Counted from the stretch's first letter, positions 14,328-23,239 are shown. The stretch: DNA of 26,727 bases from Candidatus Poseidoniaceae archaeon (GCA_022424925.1 JAKMGM010000004.1:1-26727); one strand, 5' to 3'. Numbers and translations: made by a program. Notes: generated by a model from the letters alone, not told the origin.

Positions 14328-16926
14328 AGTCTGTATTGGTCTCCAACAAGAAAATCGCTTCACGTGTTAACTTGTAGCGATTCTTGACTCCCATCTTTCG
14401 CTTCTCAACCAATCCAAATTTTTGCAGGGTTCGAAGATGGTGCGAAACGAGTTGCTGGCTTTTTTCCAGCCGAACGGCTAACTCTGCCTGTGTAGGGAAC
14501 TCGCCGAGAGGCCCGTCATGGTCCAAGAGGGTGAGGATTTTGCCTTGGAGGCTGTTGGGGTCTGGAGACAAAGGCGGTACCGGTAAATCATCCTCACTCA
14601 TTCCAGGGTTCAACGAATTTGTTAGGGGGTAATACCGAACCAGACGCCCGTCTTTTCTTCTCCAAATCACTTCTTCCGATTCGAGAATCCTCAAGTGGTG
14701 CGTGATTTGTCCGTTACTCATATCCAAAGCGGCCATGAGGGCGCGGAAATGGCAACCGGGGTTTGCAGTGAGGTACCCCATTAGACGCCCACGCTGATAG
14801 CGCCCGTCGTTGGTTTCGTGGGTTCTGCCGATGAGGCCGAGGAACCAAAGGCCGGCTGCGGTCGAAGGAATACGAAGTGATTCGTTACTGAGCAACACAG
14901 CAAACAGCATTGAAAGAATCGAACCTGATGCGACAACGATGATGACTGAAGGCACAACTGGAACCGGTTGCTCTTCGGCCGCAGGGTCGTCCTCGGCGAT
15001 GACTGACGTCTCAGCGATGTCTTCCGTTGTTTGAATCGGATACTCGACCTCAAGCGTTCGAATCTGTACAGATGGTGCTTGATACATGGCGCATGCAGGA
15101 TGAGCCGGAGCATCGACGACTTCGTAGATTCCACTCCACCCCTGATTTGGCACCCACGAGCCGAGCAATGCACTGGCAAGGAGTACCTGGCCTTCTTCGG
15201 TTGAATCAAGCATCCAGCAGGTGCCAAGTTCTGTTTGAAGCCCGGACCATGAGCCGCTGATGAGCCGAGGGTCTTCCTCTACAACGGCTTCAACTGTTTG
15301 TTCGATGGAGGTCCCTTCTTCAGCAACCGGCCACGTGAGGGCGAAACCCATTCGCACCGGTTGGAACGAATTGAATGTCAATACCAATTGGTAGTTTCCA
15401 TCATCAAGAGGTTGCAACATTTCATCGTACATGCCGACCTCACCTGCATTCAAAACAAGAGGTTCGACATCTTCGCCGTAAGGGAGTACAAAGTGTCGCC
15501 CTTCGAGTGAGTCACACATCAGTGCTTGATTACTCACTTCTTCAATTGTTGCAAGGTCAATAATCGTGATGCGTATCGAACAAGCATCAATCCATTGCAA
15601 ATCAACATTCGAAGATGGAGTCTCAAGCGTGAGGTCGAGGTCAAAACCAGCGTCGGTCGGCGTTAGTTCAGGATAAATCTCGAACTCAGGAGAGGGATTG
15701 CAATTGTTGGGTGATGTATGCTGGTACTCTATGGTGTACTGGGTCGCGAGATGATATTCGGGGATTTCGGCGATAACCGAATAGGTTCCGGCTGGAACAC
15801 GGCATCCTTGGAGGTCAGTGAATGTCCAGTCTGGCAGCGTGAATTGCAGCTGCCCATTCCCTTCGATGGAGTAGTCAAGCTCCAGAGCGTTGCAATTCTT
15901 GAGCAGACGGCTATCGAACACAACATCTCCAAATCCATTGACAATCCATACTTCAGCACGACATGAATCTGTAAAGCGCAAATCGAGCGGCTCTGAACCG
16001 ATGTTGTCGATGTGGACAACGGATGAAAAGATTTCACTTTCACTGTACACTTGGTCTTGAGTAGATGAAGGAACAATGCGGACTGCGGTCATCGATTGAA
16101 TTGATGCATCGACTGCAGTTGCGTCTTGCAACGTAAAGGATTCTGATACAAGTAAGGCCTGAGACGGTAGGCTGGCTTGAACTGTATTCAGTCCCTGAAG
16201 CAGTGATGCGTCGTTGAAAAGGACATGACCGAGCAAAACATGTTCGTGCGATTCGAGGGTGTTCATCGAGCCAAAACACGGCATTGCGAGTGAAGAGATA
16301 CCGTTCATTGACAGTTCAATGTAGCATTCCTCGCGAACTGGGAGCGTGAACGCTTGTGATGTCGGGTTGTGTAGTACCACGCCAAGCACGATTTCTTCAC
16401 CGTAGAGCAACGGAGAGGCACGACTGGTAAAATCGAGAAGAAGTTCCATTTCCGGCGACACATCGGCTGAAGTTTGAATGAAAATATCGTTGGAAGCCGT
16501 TGCGCCTGTCGCTGAATGGAAGGCTTGAATGGTGTACGTTCCGGACTCGGCAAAAGTGCCATCATCGAGTCGTAAGTCCCATTCGAGGGCGGTGAAGGCA
16601 AACGTTTCGTCTGGTGAGAGGTCGATTGTTTGGGATTGGCCTCTGCACGAATCAGCCCCGTCGAATAGCATGTTCTGTTCGTCATCGATTATTTGCAAGG
16701 ACACACCACACGAAGGGTCGTTCTCAATCGAGGTTTCAACTGCATTGTTAACGAACATGGGCACCATACTGACCATATCCCCTTCGACATACCATCCATT
16801 TTCTGAAGTATCTTGGTCTTGGAGTATGAAATCGAATTCGCTCGATTCCTGTGCGATAGCATATGGGGTGCTTGCAAGCAAAAGCAGCGCGAGGACTGCA
16901 AGAGTGCAACGCGTAGCGCCTGCCAT
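14311..16926 (-). CDS. Transmembrane one-component regulator: BsuPI-like outer domains, membrane helix, two winged helices
   Basis: An 871-residue protein with signal peptide MAGATRCTLAVLALLLLAST. The outer part (about 25-640) contains at least four related beta domains of BsuPI/Ig character (about 35-150, 165-265, 285-395, 410-540). Each has a cysteine pair about 15-25 residues apart, for example SCGVSL with DSCRG and SCRAEV with NCNAL. A membrane helix lies at 658-680 (SVIIVVASGSILSMLFAVLL). The inner part has two winged helix-turn-helix domains. The first is at about 708-768 (RLMGYLTANPGCHFRALMAA, then ITHHLRILESEEVIWRRKDG) and the second at about 795-860 (AELAVRLEKSQQLVSHHLRTL). Membrane winged-helix proteins of this type are known in Thermoplasmatota and methanogens. 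It probably turns an outer signal directly into transcription. A short hydrophobic piece at 690-700 may be a membrane-surface helix. The gene lies 64 bases after the WD40/TSP3 gene. Confidence 0.85.
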   Translation of the reverse strand: MAGATRCTLAVLALLLLASTPYAIAQESSEFDFILQDQDTSENGWYVEGDMVSMVPMFVNNAVETSIENDPSCGVSLQIIDDEQNMLFDGADSCRGQSQTIDLSPDETFAFTALEWDLRLDDGTFAESGTYTIQAFHSATGATASNDIFIQTSADVSPEMELLLDFTSRASPLLYGEEIVLGVVLHNPTSQAFTLPVREECYIELSMNGISSLAMPCFGSMNTLESHEHVLLGHVLFNDASLLQGLNTVQASLPSQALLVSESFTLQDATAVDASIQSMTAVRIVPSSTQDQVYSESEIFSSVVHIDNIGSEPLDLRFTDSCRAEVWIVNGFGDVVFDSRLLKNCNALELDYSIEGNGQLQFTLPDWTFTDLQGCRVPAGTYSVIAEIPEYHLATQYTIEYQHTSPNNCNPSPEFEIYPELTPTDAGFDLDLTLETPSSNVDLQWIDACSIRITIIDLATIEEVSNQALMCDSLEGRHFVLPYGEDVEPLVLNAGEVGMYDEMLQPLDDGNYQLVLTFNSFQPVRMGFALTWPVAEEGTSIEQTVEAVVEEDPRLISGSWSGLQTELGTCWMLDSTEEGQVLLASALLGSWVPNQGWSGIYEVVDAPAHPACAMYQAPSVQIRTLEVEYPIQTTEDIAETSVIAEDDPAAEEQPVPVVPSVIIVVASGSILSMLFAVLLSNESLRIPSTAAGLWFLGLIGRTHETNDGRYQRGRLMGYLTANPGCHFRALMAALDMSNGQITHHLRILESEEVIWRRKDGRLVRYYPLTNSLNPGMSEDDLPVPPLSPDPNSLQGKILTLLDHDGPLGEFPTQAELAVRLEKSQQLVSHHLRTLQKFGLVEKRKMGVKNRYKLTREAIFLLETNTDFTRED

Positions 16927-16990
16927 GTGTACGAATCACACTCAATACTTGAAAAGGTAAGCGGTACAAAGAATGTGTAACGAGGACCAA

Positions 16991-19900
16991 TCAAAGTTTA
17001 TCCAAATCTGGCATCACTGGTATTGCGCCTTGCTGTGCTGCTTGCTGTTGCAATTCGTATTGTTTCCATTCAGGAAGCGGTTCAGTTTCCGTCCACCCGA
17101 GGGCACGGGCTTCGTCGAGTTGTCCTGCCGCAACATAATGATCAATCCAAGCGAGCCGACGTTCTTCCTCTTCAGAAAAGGCAACATCCATCTTCACTTC
17201 TTGTGCGCGTGCGGCAGCTGATTTGCGCTTGGAAGAGGCTTTCGCAATCTGAGCAACAAAGATGAGCGCCAAGAGCAGAACAATAAGCCCACCCATCGCC
17301 ATGAAAGCAGTCGAATCGGTTGAGAAACCAAGCGTGGTCTCATCGTCTGTGGACTGGAGGTTTGGATCTGAGGTGATTGAACACGTCACTGCATTCGGGC
17401 CGGTAAGTACGCCGTTGGTCACGGTTGGATCCCAAGGACATGGGTCATACAGGTCTGCTCGACCGTCGGCATCGCTGTCTGGACAGCCGTATTCCTCGAG
17501 GTTTGATTCACCGTATTCTTTGCGGCATTCATCAGGTTGATATGCATCTTGTGGAGTGAGTGGCCCTTCTTCACCGTCAGGGTCATACACGCTGTTGTCA
17601 CCGTAACCGTCGCCGTCAAAATCGTTCCATTGCGAGGGTTGGAAGGGGAAGGCATCAGGTTGGTAGAAACTGGTTTGGTTGTCGCCCCAGCCGTCACCAT
17701 CCATGTCAGACCACTGGTCGACAATGGTCGGGAAGGCATCGCCGGTTTGGTTTCGAATGGTGTACGTTTGACCCGGATTGTCAAGATCTTCGATTGTTTC
17801 ATTGAAGTAATCGTAATTATCACCCCAGCCATCGCCATCGGTGTCTTTCCATTGCAGCGTATCATAGGGGAAGGCATCATCCACATCAGCCCAGCCATCA
17901 AAGTCAGCATCGGGGCATCCATGACGGTTGTTTTCAAACGATTTACCAAAGACATCGACACAATCGTCACCACTTGGAACACCCGTATTGTCGCCCCATC
18001 CGTCTCCGTCAGCATCTTCCCACTGGAACGGGTCGGTGGGGAAGACATCGATTGGGTCAACAAAGCCGTCTTGGTCGGAATCGGTACATCCGCGTGTTGT
18101 TGGGTCAAGTGAGTTGCCTGCGACAGTAGGGCACACGTCTGAGTTACCCTCGGAAACCCCGTCACCGTCAGTATCGACGAAGTTGTCGCCGTAGCCGTCA
18201 CCGTCTGTATCTTCCCATTGCGTTCCGTCATTCGGGAATGCGTCACCGTTGAATCCGCCGGGGTTATCGCCGTATCCATCGTTATCGGCATCGACCCATT
18301 GGGAGGAGTCGTCAGGGAATACATCAGGGTTCGAACCGTTCGGGTTGTCACCACGGTTATCGCCGTCACGGTCAGCCCATTGAGTACCATCGTTCGGGAA
18401 TGGGTCGCCAGCGTTGGAGTAGCCATCGTCATCCCAATCGACGCAGCCGATGCGGTCTTCAGTTGAGGTTCCTGCTTGGTTTGGACATGCGTCAGCGTTG
18501 TTGCCTGACTGGTTGCTGCCAAATCCGTCGTTGTCCTCATCGCACCATTGCGTTGGGTCGTCCGGGAATGCATCAGCGCCGTAACAATCGGTTGTTGCCG
18601 GCCATCCTGCATCAGGGTCAGACCATCCATCACCATCGGTATCTGGACAGCCGAGCCGGTCAAATTGTGAATCACCCCACACGCTTGGACATCCATCGGA
18701 GCGGTCACTCATCTGTTCATCGCCAACCCAATCGCCGTCAGAATCAGCCCATTGGGTTCGGTCGAGAGGGAACGTGTCAATGTTGGTTGCAACACTTACC
18801 AGCAGTCCAGGCCAGTTTTCACCGCGGTAATCATCCCAAGAAGCATTGACATAATTATCTCCGTAACCGTCTCCGTCACTGTCGTTCCACTGCGTAACAT
18901 CGTCTGGGAAAGCGTCTCCAGTTTGATTCATGTGAAGTTGTGCACCGTTCAAATCGAAATAGTAGTTGTCGCCATAGCCGTCACCGTCACTGTCCGCCCA
19001 TTGAAGTGGGTCATCAGGATAAACATCGCCGGCATCCGACCAGCCATCGCCATCGCCATCGAGGCATCCAAACCGGTCTTCAGTGGATGTACCAAACTCA
19101 TTCACGCAGGCATCAGGCTGGAATGCTGGATCAGGATTATCGCCGTAGCCGTCGTTATCGGTATCGTCCCATTGGGTACCGTCGCTCGGGAATGCATCGA
19201 CCACGCCATCGCCTTGGTCGGTCGTATTGTAGCCATCGTTGTCTTCATCAATGTCGGCGTACCAGTAGTAAACCCCTTCGTCGTTTCGACCGTGTGCTGT
19301 CACGATGTACACGCTGTCTGGACTCCAAGTTGCACCGTAGATGGTGCCGCATTGGTTGTTGTTACTGCTTGTACAACCGCCGGGACGAGGGCCGCTGAAC
19401 GCGTCAATTTGAACTCCGGAATCGCTGTCATAAACCCGAGCCGTGGCTCCATCGCCCTGATACCAGCTCATTCCAGCCACGACTTGCTTACTGTCATGGG
19501 AGAAATCGGTAGCGTAACAGGAAGTCGTGGTTGTCTTCTGCCAAGAAAGGGACAGTGTCGAGCCGGTGAACTTGTACATATCGAAACTTGCACTGCTACC
19601 TTCCCAAGCGCCGCACATAGAGATGTAGTTGCCATCAGGAGACCATGCAATCGAGTTCACCGCTGCAGGAGGGCTTGCTATCGAGTACGTCGTTGCGCCA
19701 GTAGCGAGTTCCATAATGTAAAAATCACCGTTGCTTGCCAAAGCGATGTATTCCCCTCCCGGTGAAAATGCTGAGTCGTAAAATCGGCCTTCGTTGTTCG
19801 GATTGAACCCGTTTGCGTTCAACTTCAAACCGTCAAGCACTTTGATGAGGAACACCTGCCCATTCGTACCTTGGTTTCCAGAACGTCCAATTGAAACCGC

Positions 19901-20470
19901 GACAAGCGTACTGTCCGGTGAAAATTCCACATCGTTCACATAATCGCCACTTCCAACATCGACGCTGATTGGGCCATGAACTGAAGTCAAATTACTGCTG
20001 TAGTAAATGTTCATCGTGTCATCGTCAAGCCCAGCGGCAACGTACATTCCATCGGGTGAATATGACACGGAGGTTACATCACCGCTGCCTGTATGTGCCA
20101 GAACCGAACGGGTATTGATGTGCGTTGAGGCGTTCCAAATCCGGACAAAACTATCGTCTGATGATGTAACGATGAACTCTCCATCTGGTGAGAAATCAAC
20201 ATCCGTGTAGTCCTGATTCGAACTGGTTGTGAATTCATTTTGGAAGTTCGGGTTCGATGTCGTCCACCCATCATTGATATCGGAATATCCATCGTTATCA
20301 TAGTCCGGGCAGCCGTTACGGTCAATGGTAGATGTACCTGCAGCCCATCGACAATCGTCTACCGAATCATCGACGCCATCGCCGTCGGTATCAGCGCCTG
20401 CTGCGAGCGGCGCTAAGGTCATGAAAAACATGAGAACTATGAGGAGAACTGCTTTCCTAAAAGAATCCAT
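16991..20470 (-). CDS. Secreted, membrane-anchored WD40 propeller plus TSP3/QW repeat protein
   Basis: A 1159-residue surface protein. The signal peptide is MDSFRKAVLLIVLMFFMTLA. A short TSP3 segment (DTDGDGVDDSVDDC) is followed by seven WD40-like blades, recognised by VDFSPDGEFIVTS, VSYSPDGMYVAAG, VEFSPDSTLVAVS, SAFSPGGEYIALA, IAWSPDGNYISMC, TDFSHDSKQVVAG and ATWSPDSVYIVTA. About 600 residues of calcium repeats follow, with 12 copies of a (T/L/S/D)QW-D-DGDG(Y/W)GDN unit. A membrane helix is at about 1059-1077 (MGGLIVLLLALIFVAQIA). A cytoplasmic tail of about 80 residues has a helical EEERRLAWIDHYVAAGQLDE segment like the short SHOCT-type helices. The ATG at 20470 is chosen over 20491 because the signal peptide starts there and a TATA-like TTTAAG lies about 24 bases upstream. 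Seven blades make a closed propeller, suggesting ligand or glycan binding outside the cell. Confidence 0.87.
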   Translation of the reverse strand: MDSFRKAVLLIVLMFFMTLAPLAAGADTDGDGVDDSVDDCRWAAGTSTIDRNGCPDYDNDGYSDINDGWTTSNPNFQNEFTTSSNQDYTDVDFSPDGEFIVTSSDDSFVRIWNASTHINTRSVLAHTGSGDVTSVSYSPDGMYVAAGLDDDTMNIYYSSNLTSVHGPISVDVGSGDYVNDVEFSPDSTLVAVSIGRSGNQGTNGQVFLIKVLDGLKLNANGFNPNNEGRFYDSAFSPGGEYIALASNGDFYIMELATGATTYSIASPPAAVNSIAWSPDGNYISMCGAWEGSSASFDMYKFTGSTLSLSWQKTTTTSCYATDFSHDSKQVVAGMSWYQGDGATARVYDSDSGVQIDAFSGPRPGGCTSSNNNQCGTIYGATWSPDSVYIVTAHGRNDEGVYYWYADIDEDNDGYNTTDQGDGVVDAFPSDGTQWDDTDNDGYGDNPDPAFQPDACVNEFGTSTEDRFGCLDGDGDGWSDAGDVYPDDPLQWADSDGDGYGDNYYFDLNGAQLHMNQTGDAFPDDVTQWNDSDGDGYGDNYVNASWDDYRGENWPGLLVSVATNIDTFPLDRTQWADSDGDWVGDEQMSDRSDGCPSVWGDSQFDRLGCPDTDGDGWSDPDAGWPATTDCYGADAFPDDPTQWCDEDNDGFGSNQSGNNADACPNQAGTSTEDRIGCVDWDDDGYSNAGDPFPNDGTQWADRDGDNRGDNPNGSNPDVFPDDSSQWVDADNDGYGDNPGGFNGDAFPNDGTQWEDTDGDGYGDNFVDTDGDGVSEGNSDVCPTVAGNSLDPTTRGCTDSDQDGFVDPIDVFPTDPFQWEDADGDGWGDNTGVPSGDDCVDVFGKSFENNRHGCPDADFDGWADVDDAFPYDTLQWKDTDGDGWGDNYDYFNETIEDLDNPGQTYTIRNQTGDAFPTIVDQWSDMDGDGWGDNQTSFYQPDAFPFQPSQWNDFDGDGYGDNSVYDPDGEEGPLTPQDAYQPDECRKEYGESNLEEYGCPDSDADGRADLYDPCPWDPTVTNGVLTGPNAVTCSITSDPNLQSTDDETTLGFSTDSTAFMAMGGLIVLLLALIFVAQIAKASSKRKSAAARAQEVKMDVAFSEEEERRLAWIDHYVAAGQLDEARALGWTETEPLPEWKQYELQQQAAQQGAIPVMPDLDKL
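17430..19260 (-). repeat. TSP3/QW calcium-repeat coding region
   Basis: Imperfect in-frame repeats encode DSDGDGYGDN, a variable insert, and AFPDDPTQW. Twelve QW-D blocks were counted. Unit length varies because inserts of different size, often containing a Cys pair (DACVNEFGTSTEDRFGC), separate the cores, so the DNA repeat is far less regular than the 66-bp array at 9155-10174. Asp-rich cores fit calcium binding as in thrombospondin type 3 repeats. Confidence 0.75.
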
Positions 20471-20490
20471 GGCCTTGTGATGATTCACCA

Positions 20491-20496
20491 CTTAAA
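20491..20496 (-). promoter_or_regulatory. TATA-like box of the WD40/TSP3 gene
   Basis: TTTAAG on the minus strand, centred about 24 bases before the ATG at 20470. This spacing suggests a leaderless transcript and decides the start in favour of 20470 over the in-frame codon at 20491, which would lie on the box itself. Confidence 0.5.
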
Positions 20497-20569
20497 GGCC
20501 TTATGGGGTACATGCTCCACAGCGCAAAACATACAAAGCATTGAGAAGAGATACCACTCAGCGTCAATC

Positions 20570-22123
20570 ATGAGCGACGGGTTGCCTAAGGTCAGCGTGT
20601 CGGTTCATGACAGAGTATTGTTGCATCTGTCGGAACATGTCGCTCAAAACGACCTGTATATCGTCGGAACTGAACTCACTCGCCCGGGTATTGCCGAGGC
20701 TTGTGCCCAACATCCTCCGAACGTGAGTCGAACCATGCGTACCTTGCTCAAAGACGAATTGGTGAGCGAGCACACGAGGACGATTCGAGGTGAAGACCGA
20801 CGCCAGAAGACATGGCAGTTGACGGAAAAAGGAAAACAAACTGCACAACACCGAGCCGTATCGCTTGGCGCTGTGAAGGTCTTGATGCGGGATGTTGATG
20901 GTGCATTGCTTGAAATCGAAGCTGCAGAAGCACCTGGACGCCTTTCAGCGGAGATTTCGCTCTTGCAAGTTCTCTTGCACGCTCAACATGAAGGCGTACT
21001 CACCTACGGTGATATCCGATTTGGTGTCATCAGCAAACGCAACGAAGAACAACAATCGAAACCGGGACGTTTGACCCCAATGACTGGTGCGCATGCCACT
21101 TATCACAACGAACCACCAACGACACGACCAGTTCACGGACGAGCCGACGAACTGCGAGCGCTGCACGAATGGTTCGACGAGCGAAACCCATGTGCCGTCG
21201 TTCATGGAATTGCGGGTATCGGAAAATCAACGCTCGTCGCGCACTGGCTTGCTCAACGCGTCGAAGACGAACCACACCTCTCCATCTGTTGGTACCCGTG
21301 CCAGCCGTGGGATCGGTCACTCGGACTTGCGACAAGTTTGCTTCACCGGTTTGGAATTGACGAATCTCACGACCCGTACAACCTCATTGATACACTGCCT
21401 CTTTCACCCGGCGGAACAATTGATGTCGATGCATGGCGACGACGTTTGTTATCCTATTTGACCGATGCAAGAACCATTCGAGAACGGTACAAGAACGAAG
21501 CTGGCGGCCCTCCTCCGTACTGGCTCATTGTCCTGGATGACGTGCATCATATGGAAGACAACGCCAAGGATTTACTCGGGGCCTTGTTGCAGATTTCGCA
21601 CAAAGCTCCGTTAAGGCTGCTGTTTATTTCTCGCACAACACTTCGCATTTATGACCGCAGAGATGTACACACTCGTGGCCTGGTTCGAGAAATGCCGCTG
21701 AGCGGATTATCACTTGAAGAAACTGAAAAATGGCTCAAACAGTTGGAGTACGGCTCATCCATTGGTGTCGACAAAGTCCACGCAGCAACCGGCGGACATC
21801 CTCTCGCTCTGGAAATGTTGGAACTCTACGGTCAAGCGACGCATGAAGACTGGTTGAGGTTCTTGGATGAAGAAATATTAACCGGTCTTCCTGAAAAAGA
21901 ACATGAGTTGCTCTCGACGTTAGCGGTATCACAGAAACCTGTCAAATGGGAGAAGTTGGCTGCGGCTGTCGGATGGAACGGTGTTCCTCCGGAGAACCTC
22001 ATCAAACACGGCTTATTGCTTGAACTCGAGGACGGAATGTGGTTGCATGAAGCACTTCGGGAGCGATTGCTGCGCGATGTGGGTGAGCAAAAAAATGAAC
22101 GTGAGAAACGGTTGAACGATTAG
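20570..22123 (+). CDS. STAND-type NTPase with N-terminal winged helix
   Basis: A 517-residue soluble protein. Residues 12-95 form a MarR-like winged helix (GIAEACAQHPPNVSRTMRTLL, then VSEHTRTIRGEDRRQKTWQL). A linker leads to RPVHGRADEL (186-195), the usual entry to STAND ATPases. Walker A is GIAGIGKST (213-221), Walker B is LIVLDDVHH (319-327), the sensor is LLFISRTT, and GGHPLAL (408-414) corresponds to the GLPLAL motif of NB-ARC/STAND proteins. A second winged-helix-like domain (440-505) follows. There are no TPR, WD or LRR sensor repeats, so the protein stops where most relatives have their sensor. It probably couples a nucleotide switch to DNA binding. The frame is open back to 20477, but the ATG at 20570 is preferred since the extra 31 residues run through the divergent promoter. 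A defence role is possible but not shown. Confidence 0.82.
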   Translation: MSDGLPKVSVSVHDRVLLHLSEHVAQNDLYIVGTELTRPGIAEACAQHPPNVSRTMRTLLKDELVSEHTRTIRGEDRRQKTWQLTEKGKQTAQHRAVSLGAVKVLMRDVDGALLEIEAAEAPGRLSAEISLLQVLLHAQHEGVLTYGDIRFGVISKRNEEQQSKPGRLTPMTGAHATYHNEPPTTRPVHGRADELRALHEWFDERNPCAVVHGIAGIGKSTLVAHWLAQRVEDEPHLSICWYPCQPWDRSLGLATSLLHRFGIDESHDPYNLIDTLPLSPGGTIDVDAWRRRLLSYLTDARTIRERYKNEAGGPPPYWLIVLDDVHHMEDNAKDLLGALLQISHKAPLRLLFISRTTLRIYDRRDVHTRGLVREMPLSGLSLEETEKWLKQLEYGSSIGVDKVHAATGGHPLALEMLELYGQATHEDWLRFLDEEILTGLPEKEHELLSTLAVSQKPVKWEKLAAAVGWNGVPPENLIKHGLLLELEDGMWLHEALRERLLRDVGEQKNEREKRLND

Positions 22124-22449
22124 AAATCGTCAGCCGTCATGTATTCGTCAATCCACTTGAGAAGTTGAGGTTTTGGCATTGCTCCACTCTTTTGGCTCAC
22201 GAGGTTGCCGTCACGGAAGAGGAACAGGGCTGGAATCCCACGTACGCCGAGGCGTCCTGCATTCATAGGGTTCGAATCGGTGTCTACTTTAGCGACGAGA
22301 AGTTCACGCTCGCCAGCGACTTGCTCAAGCACCGGTCCGATTGCTTTGCATGGTCCGCACCACGGTGCCCAAAAATCGACCAGTACCCAGCCGCTTCCGT
22401 TCACTGTCGTTTCAAACTCTGCATCGGTTACTGCTCGCACTTCACCCAT
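22120..22449 (-). CDS. trxA: Thioredoxin
   Basis: A small disulfide reductase of 109 residues, the usual thioredoxin length. The active site is WCGPC (30-34) within VLVDFWAPWCGPCKAIGPVL, the cis-proline loop is RGIPALFLF (Pro73), and the C-terminal helix is LLKWIDEYM. The protein is cytoplasmic. The frame stays open upstream, but the ATG at 22449 gives the standard N-terminus MGEVRAVTDAEFETTV, and TCCTTATGG about 25 bases upstream may be its TATA-like box. It is divergent from rpe and overlaps the 3' end of the STAND NTPase gene by 4 bases. It may reduce the redoxin encoded at 1504-2043, though that is inference from family roles. Confidence 0.95.
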   Translation of the reverse strand: MGEVRAVTDAEFETTVNGSGWVLVDFWAPWCGPCKAIGPVLEQVAGERELLVAKVDTDSNPMNAGRLGVRGIPALFLFRDGNLVSQKSGAMPKPQLLKWIDEYMTADDF

Positions 22450-22564
22450 TGTCTCACCGACACACCCTCCATAAGGAGCATTATGAGGCTTCGCACTCAA
22501 ACTGCTGTCGGATTGAAACGAAATCCTCATGGCAATGCACCGTTTGGCATGGGCAGGTAGAGCC

Positions 22565-23239
22565 ATGATTATCGCACCAAGCGTTCTAACTGCAAACCTT
22601 GCAGACCTCGCCCAATCGTGTCAAGAAGCCGTTAACAGCGGGTTAAATTGGCTTCATCTTGACGTCATGGACGGTAATTTTGTCCCGAACCTTACCTTCG
22701 GCCCGCCGGTTATCCGCTCATTGCGTAAAGCGTTGGGGCCTGAACCGGTTTTTGATGCCCACCTCATGGTCTCAAACGCAGAGACATGCTTTCAGGATTA
22801 CATCGATGCTGGATGCAACCACCTCTCGGTTCATGTCGAGGCGGCAACTCACCTGCACCGGTTGGTCACGGCAATACGTGCTGCAGGCGCCGGTGTTGGA
22901 GTCGTACTGAATCCAGGCACTCCGGCTGATGCGGCACTGGAAGTTCTCTCAGAGGTAGACCTTGTACTGGTCATGAGCGTCAATCCTGGCTTCGGTGGAC
23001 AATCGTTTATTCCGACAGTCGAACAGAAAATTCGCAAACTCAAAGGCGCTATTGACCAACAAGTGGCTGAAGGTGGACGACCTGTGCAGATACAAATCGA
23101 CGGTGGCGTAAAAGCGCATAACATTGCTATGCTACGGGATTGGGGCGTGAGCAACTGTGTTGTCGGCTCTGGCTTGTTCAACGATAAGGCAAGCGTCAAG
23201 GACAACTTGGGCGTCATTCAAACTGCATTGCAATCGTAA
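22565..23239 (+). CDS. rpe: Ribulose-phosphate 3-epimerase
   Basis: Interconverts ribulose 5-phosphate and xylulose 5-phosphate in the pentose phosphate pathway; cytoplasmic TIM barrel. The 224 residues match the family length. Signatures are IAPSVLTAN at the N-terminus, LHLDVMDGNFVPNLTFGP (30-47, with Asp33 and Asp36), FDAHLMV (His66), VNPGFGGQSFIP and the phosphate-binding QIQIDGGV, then VVGSGLF. The ATG at 22565 directly precedes the conserved start; a longer in-frame start at 22529 is not supported. It leads a two-gene unit with the glycosyltransferase, whose start follows its stop by 13 bases. Many archaea lack this enzyme and make pentoses by other routes, so its presence points to a bacterial-type non-oxidative pathway. 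Confidence 0.95.
   Translation: MIIAPSVLTANLADLAQSCQEAVNSGLNWLHLDVMDGNFVPNLTFGPPVIRSLRKALGPEPVFDAHLMVSNAETCFQDYIDAGCNHLSVHVEAATHLHRLVTAIRAAGAGVGVVLNPGTPADAALEVLSEVDLVLVMSVNPGFGGQSFIPTVEQKIRKLKGAIDQQVAEGGRPVQIQIDGGVKAHNIAMLRDWGVSNCVVGSGLFNDKASVKDNLGVIQTALQS

Noticed and set aside
17419..18708. 429-residue minus-strand open frame within the WD40/TSP3 gene
   Set aside because: Thr/Met-rich low-complexity translation of the calcium repeats in another frame of the same strand; the true frame has recognisable repeats and anchor.
18752..19765. 337-residue plus-strand open frame opposite the WD40/TSP3 gene
   Set aside because: Val/Ile-rich antisense shadow of the Asp-rich repeats; no start signal or domain.
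22529..22564. Twelve-residue N-terminal extension of ribulose-phosphate 3-epimerase
   Set aside because: The family begins with the IAPS motif right after the ATG at 22565, and the extension lies in the shared promoter with thioredoxin.
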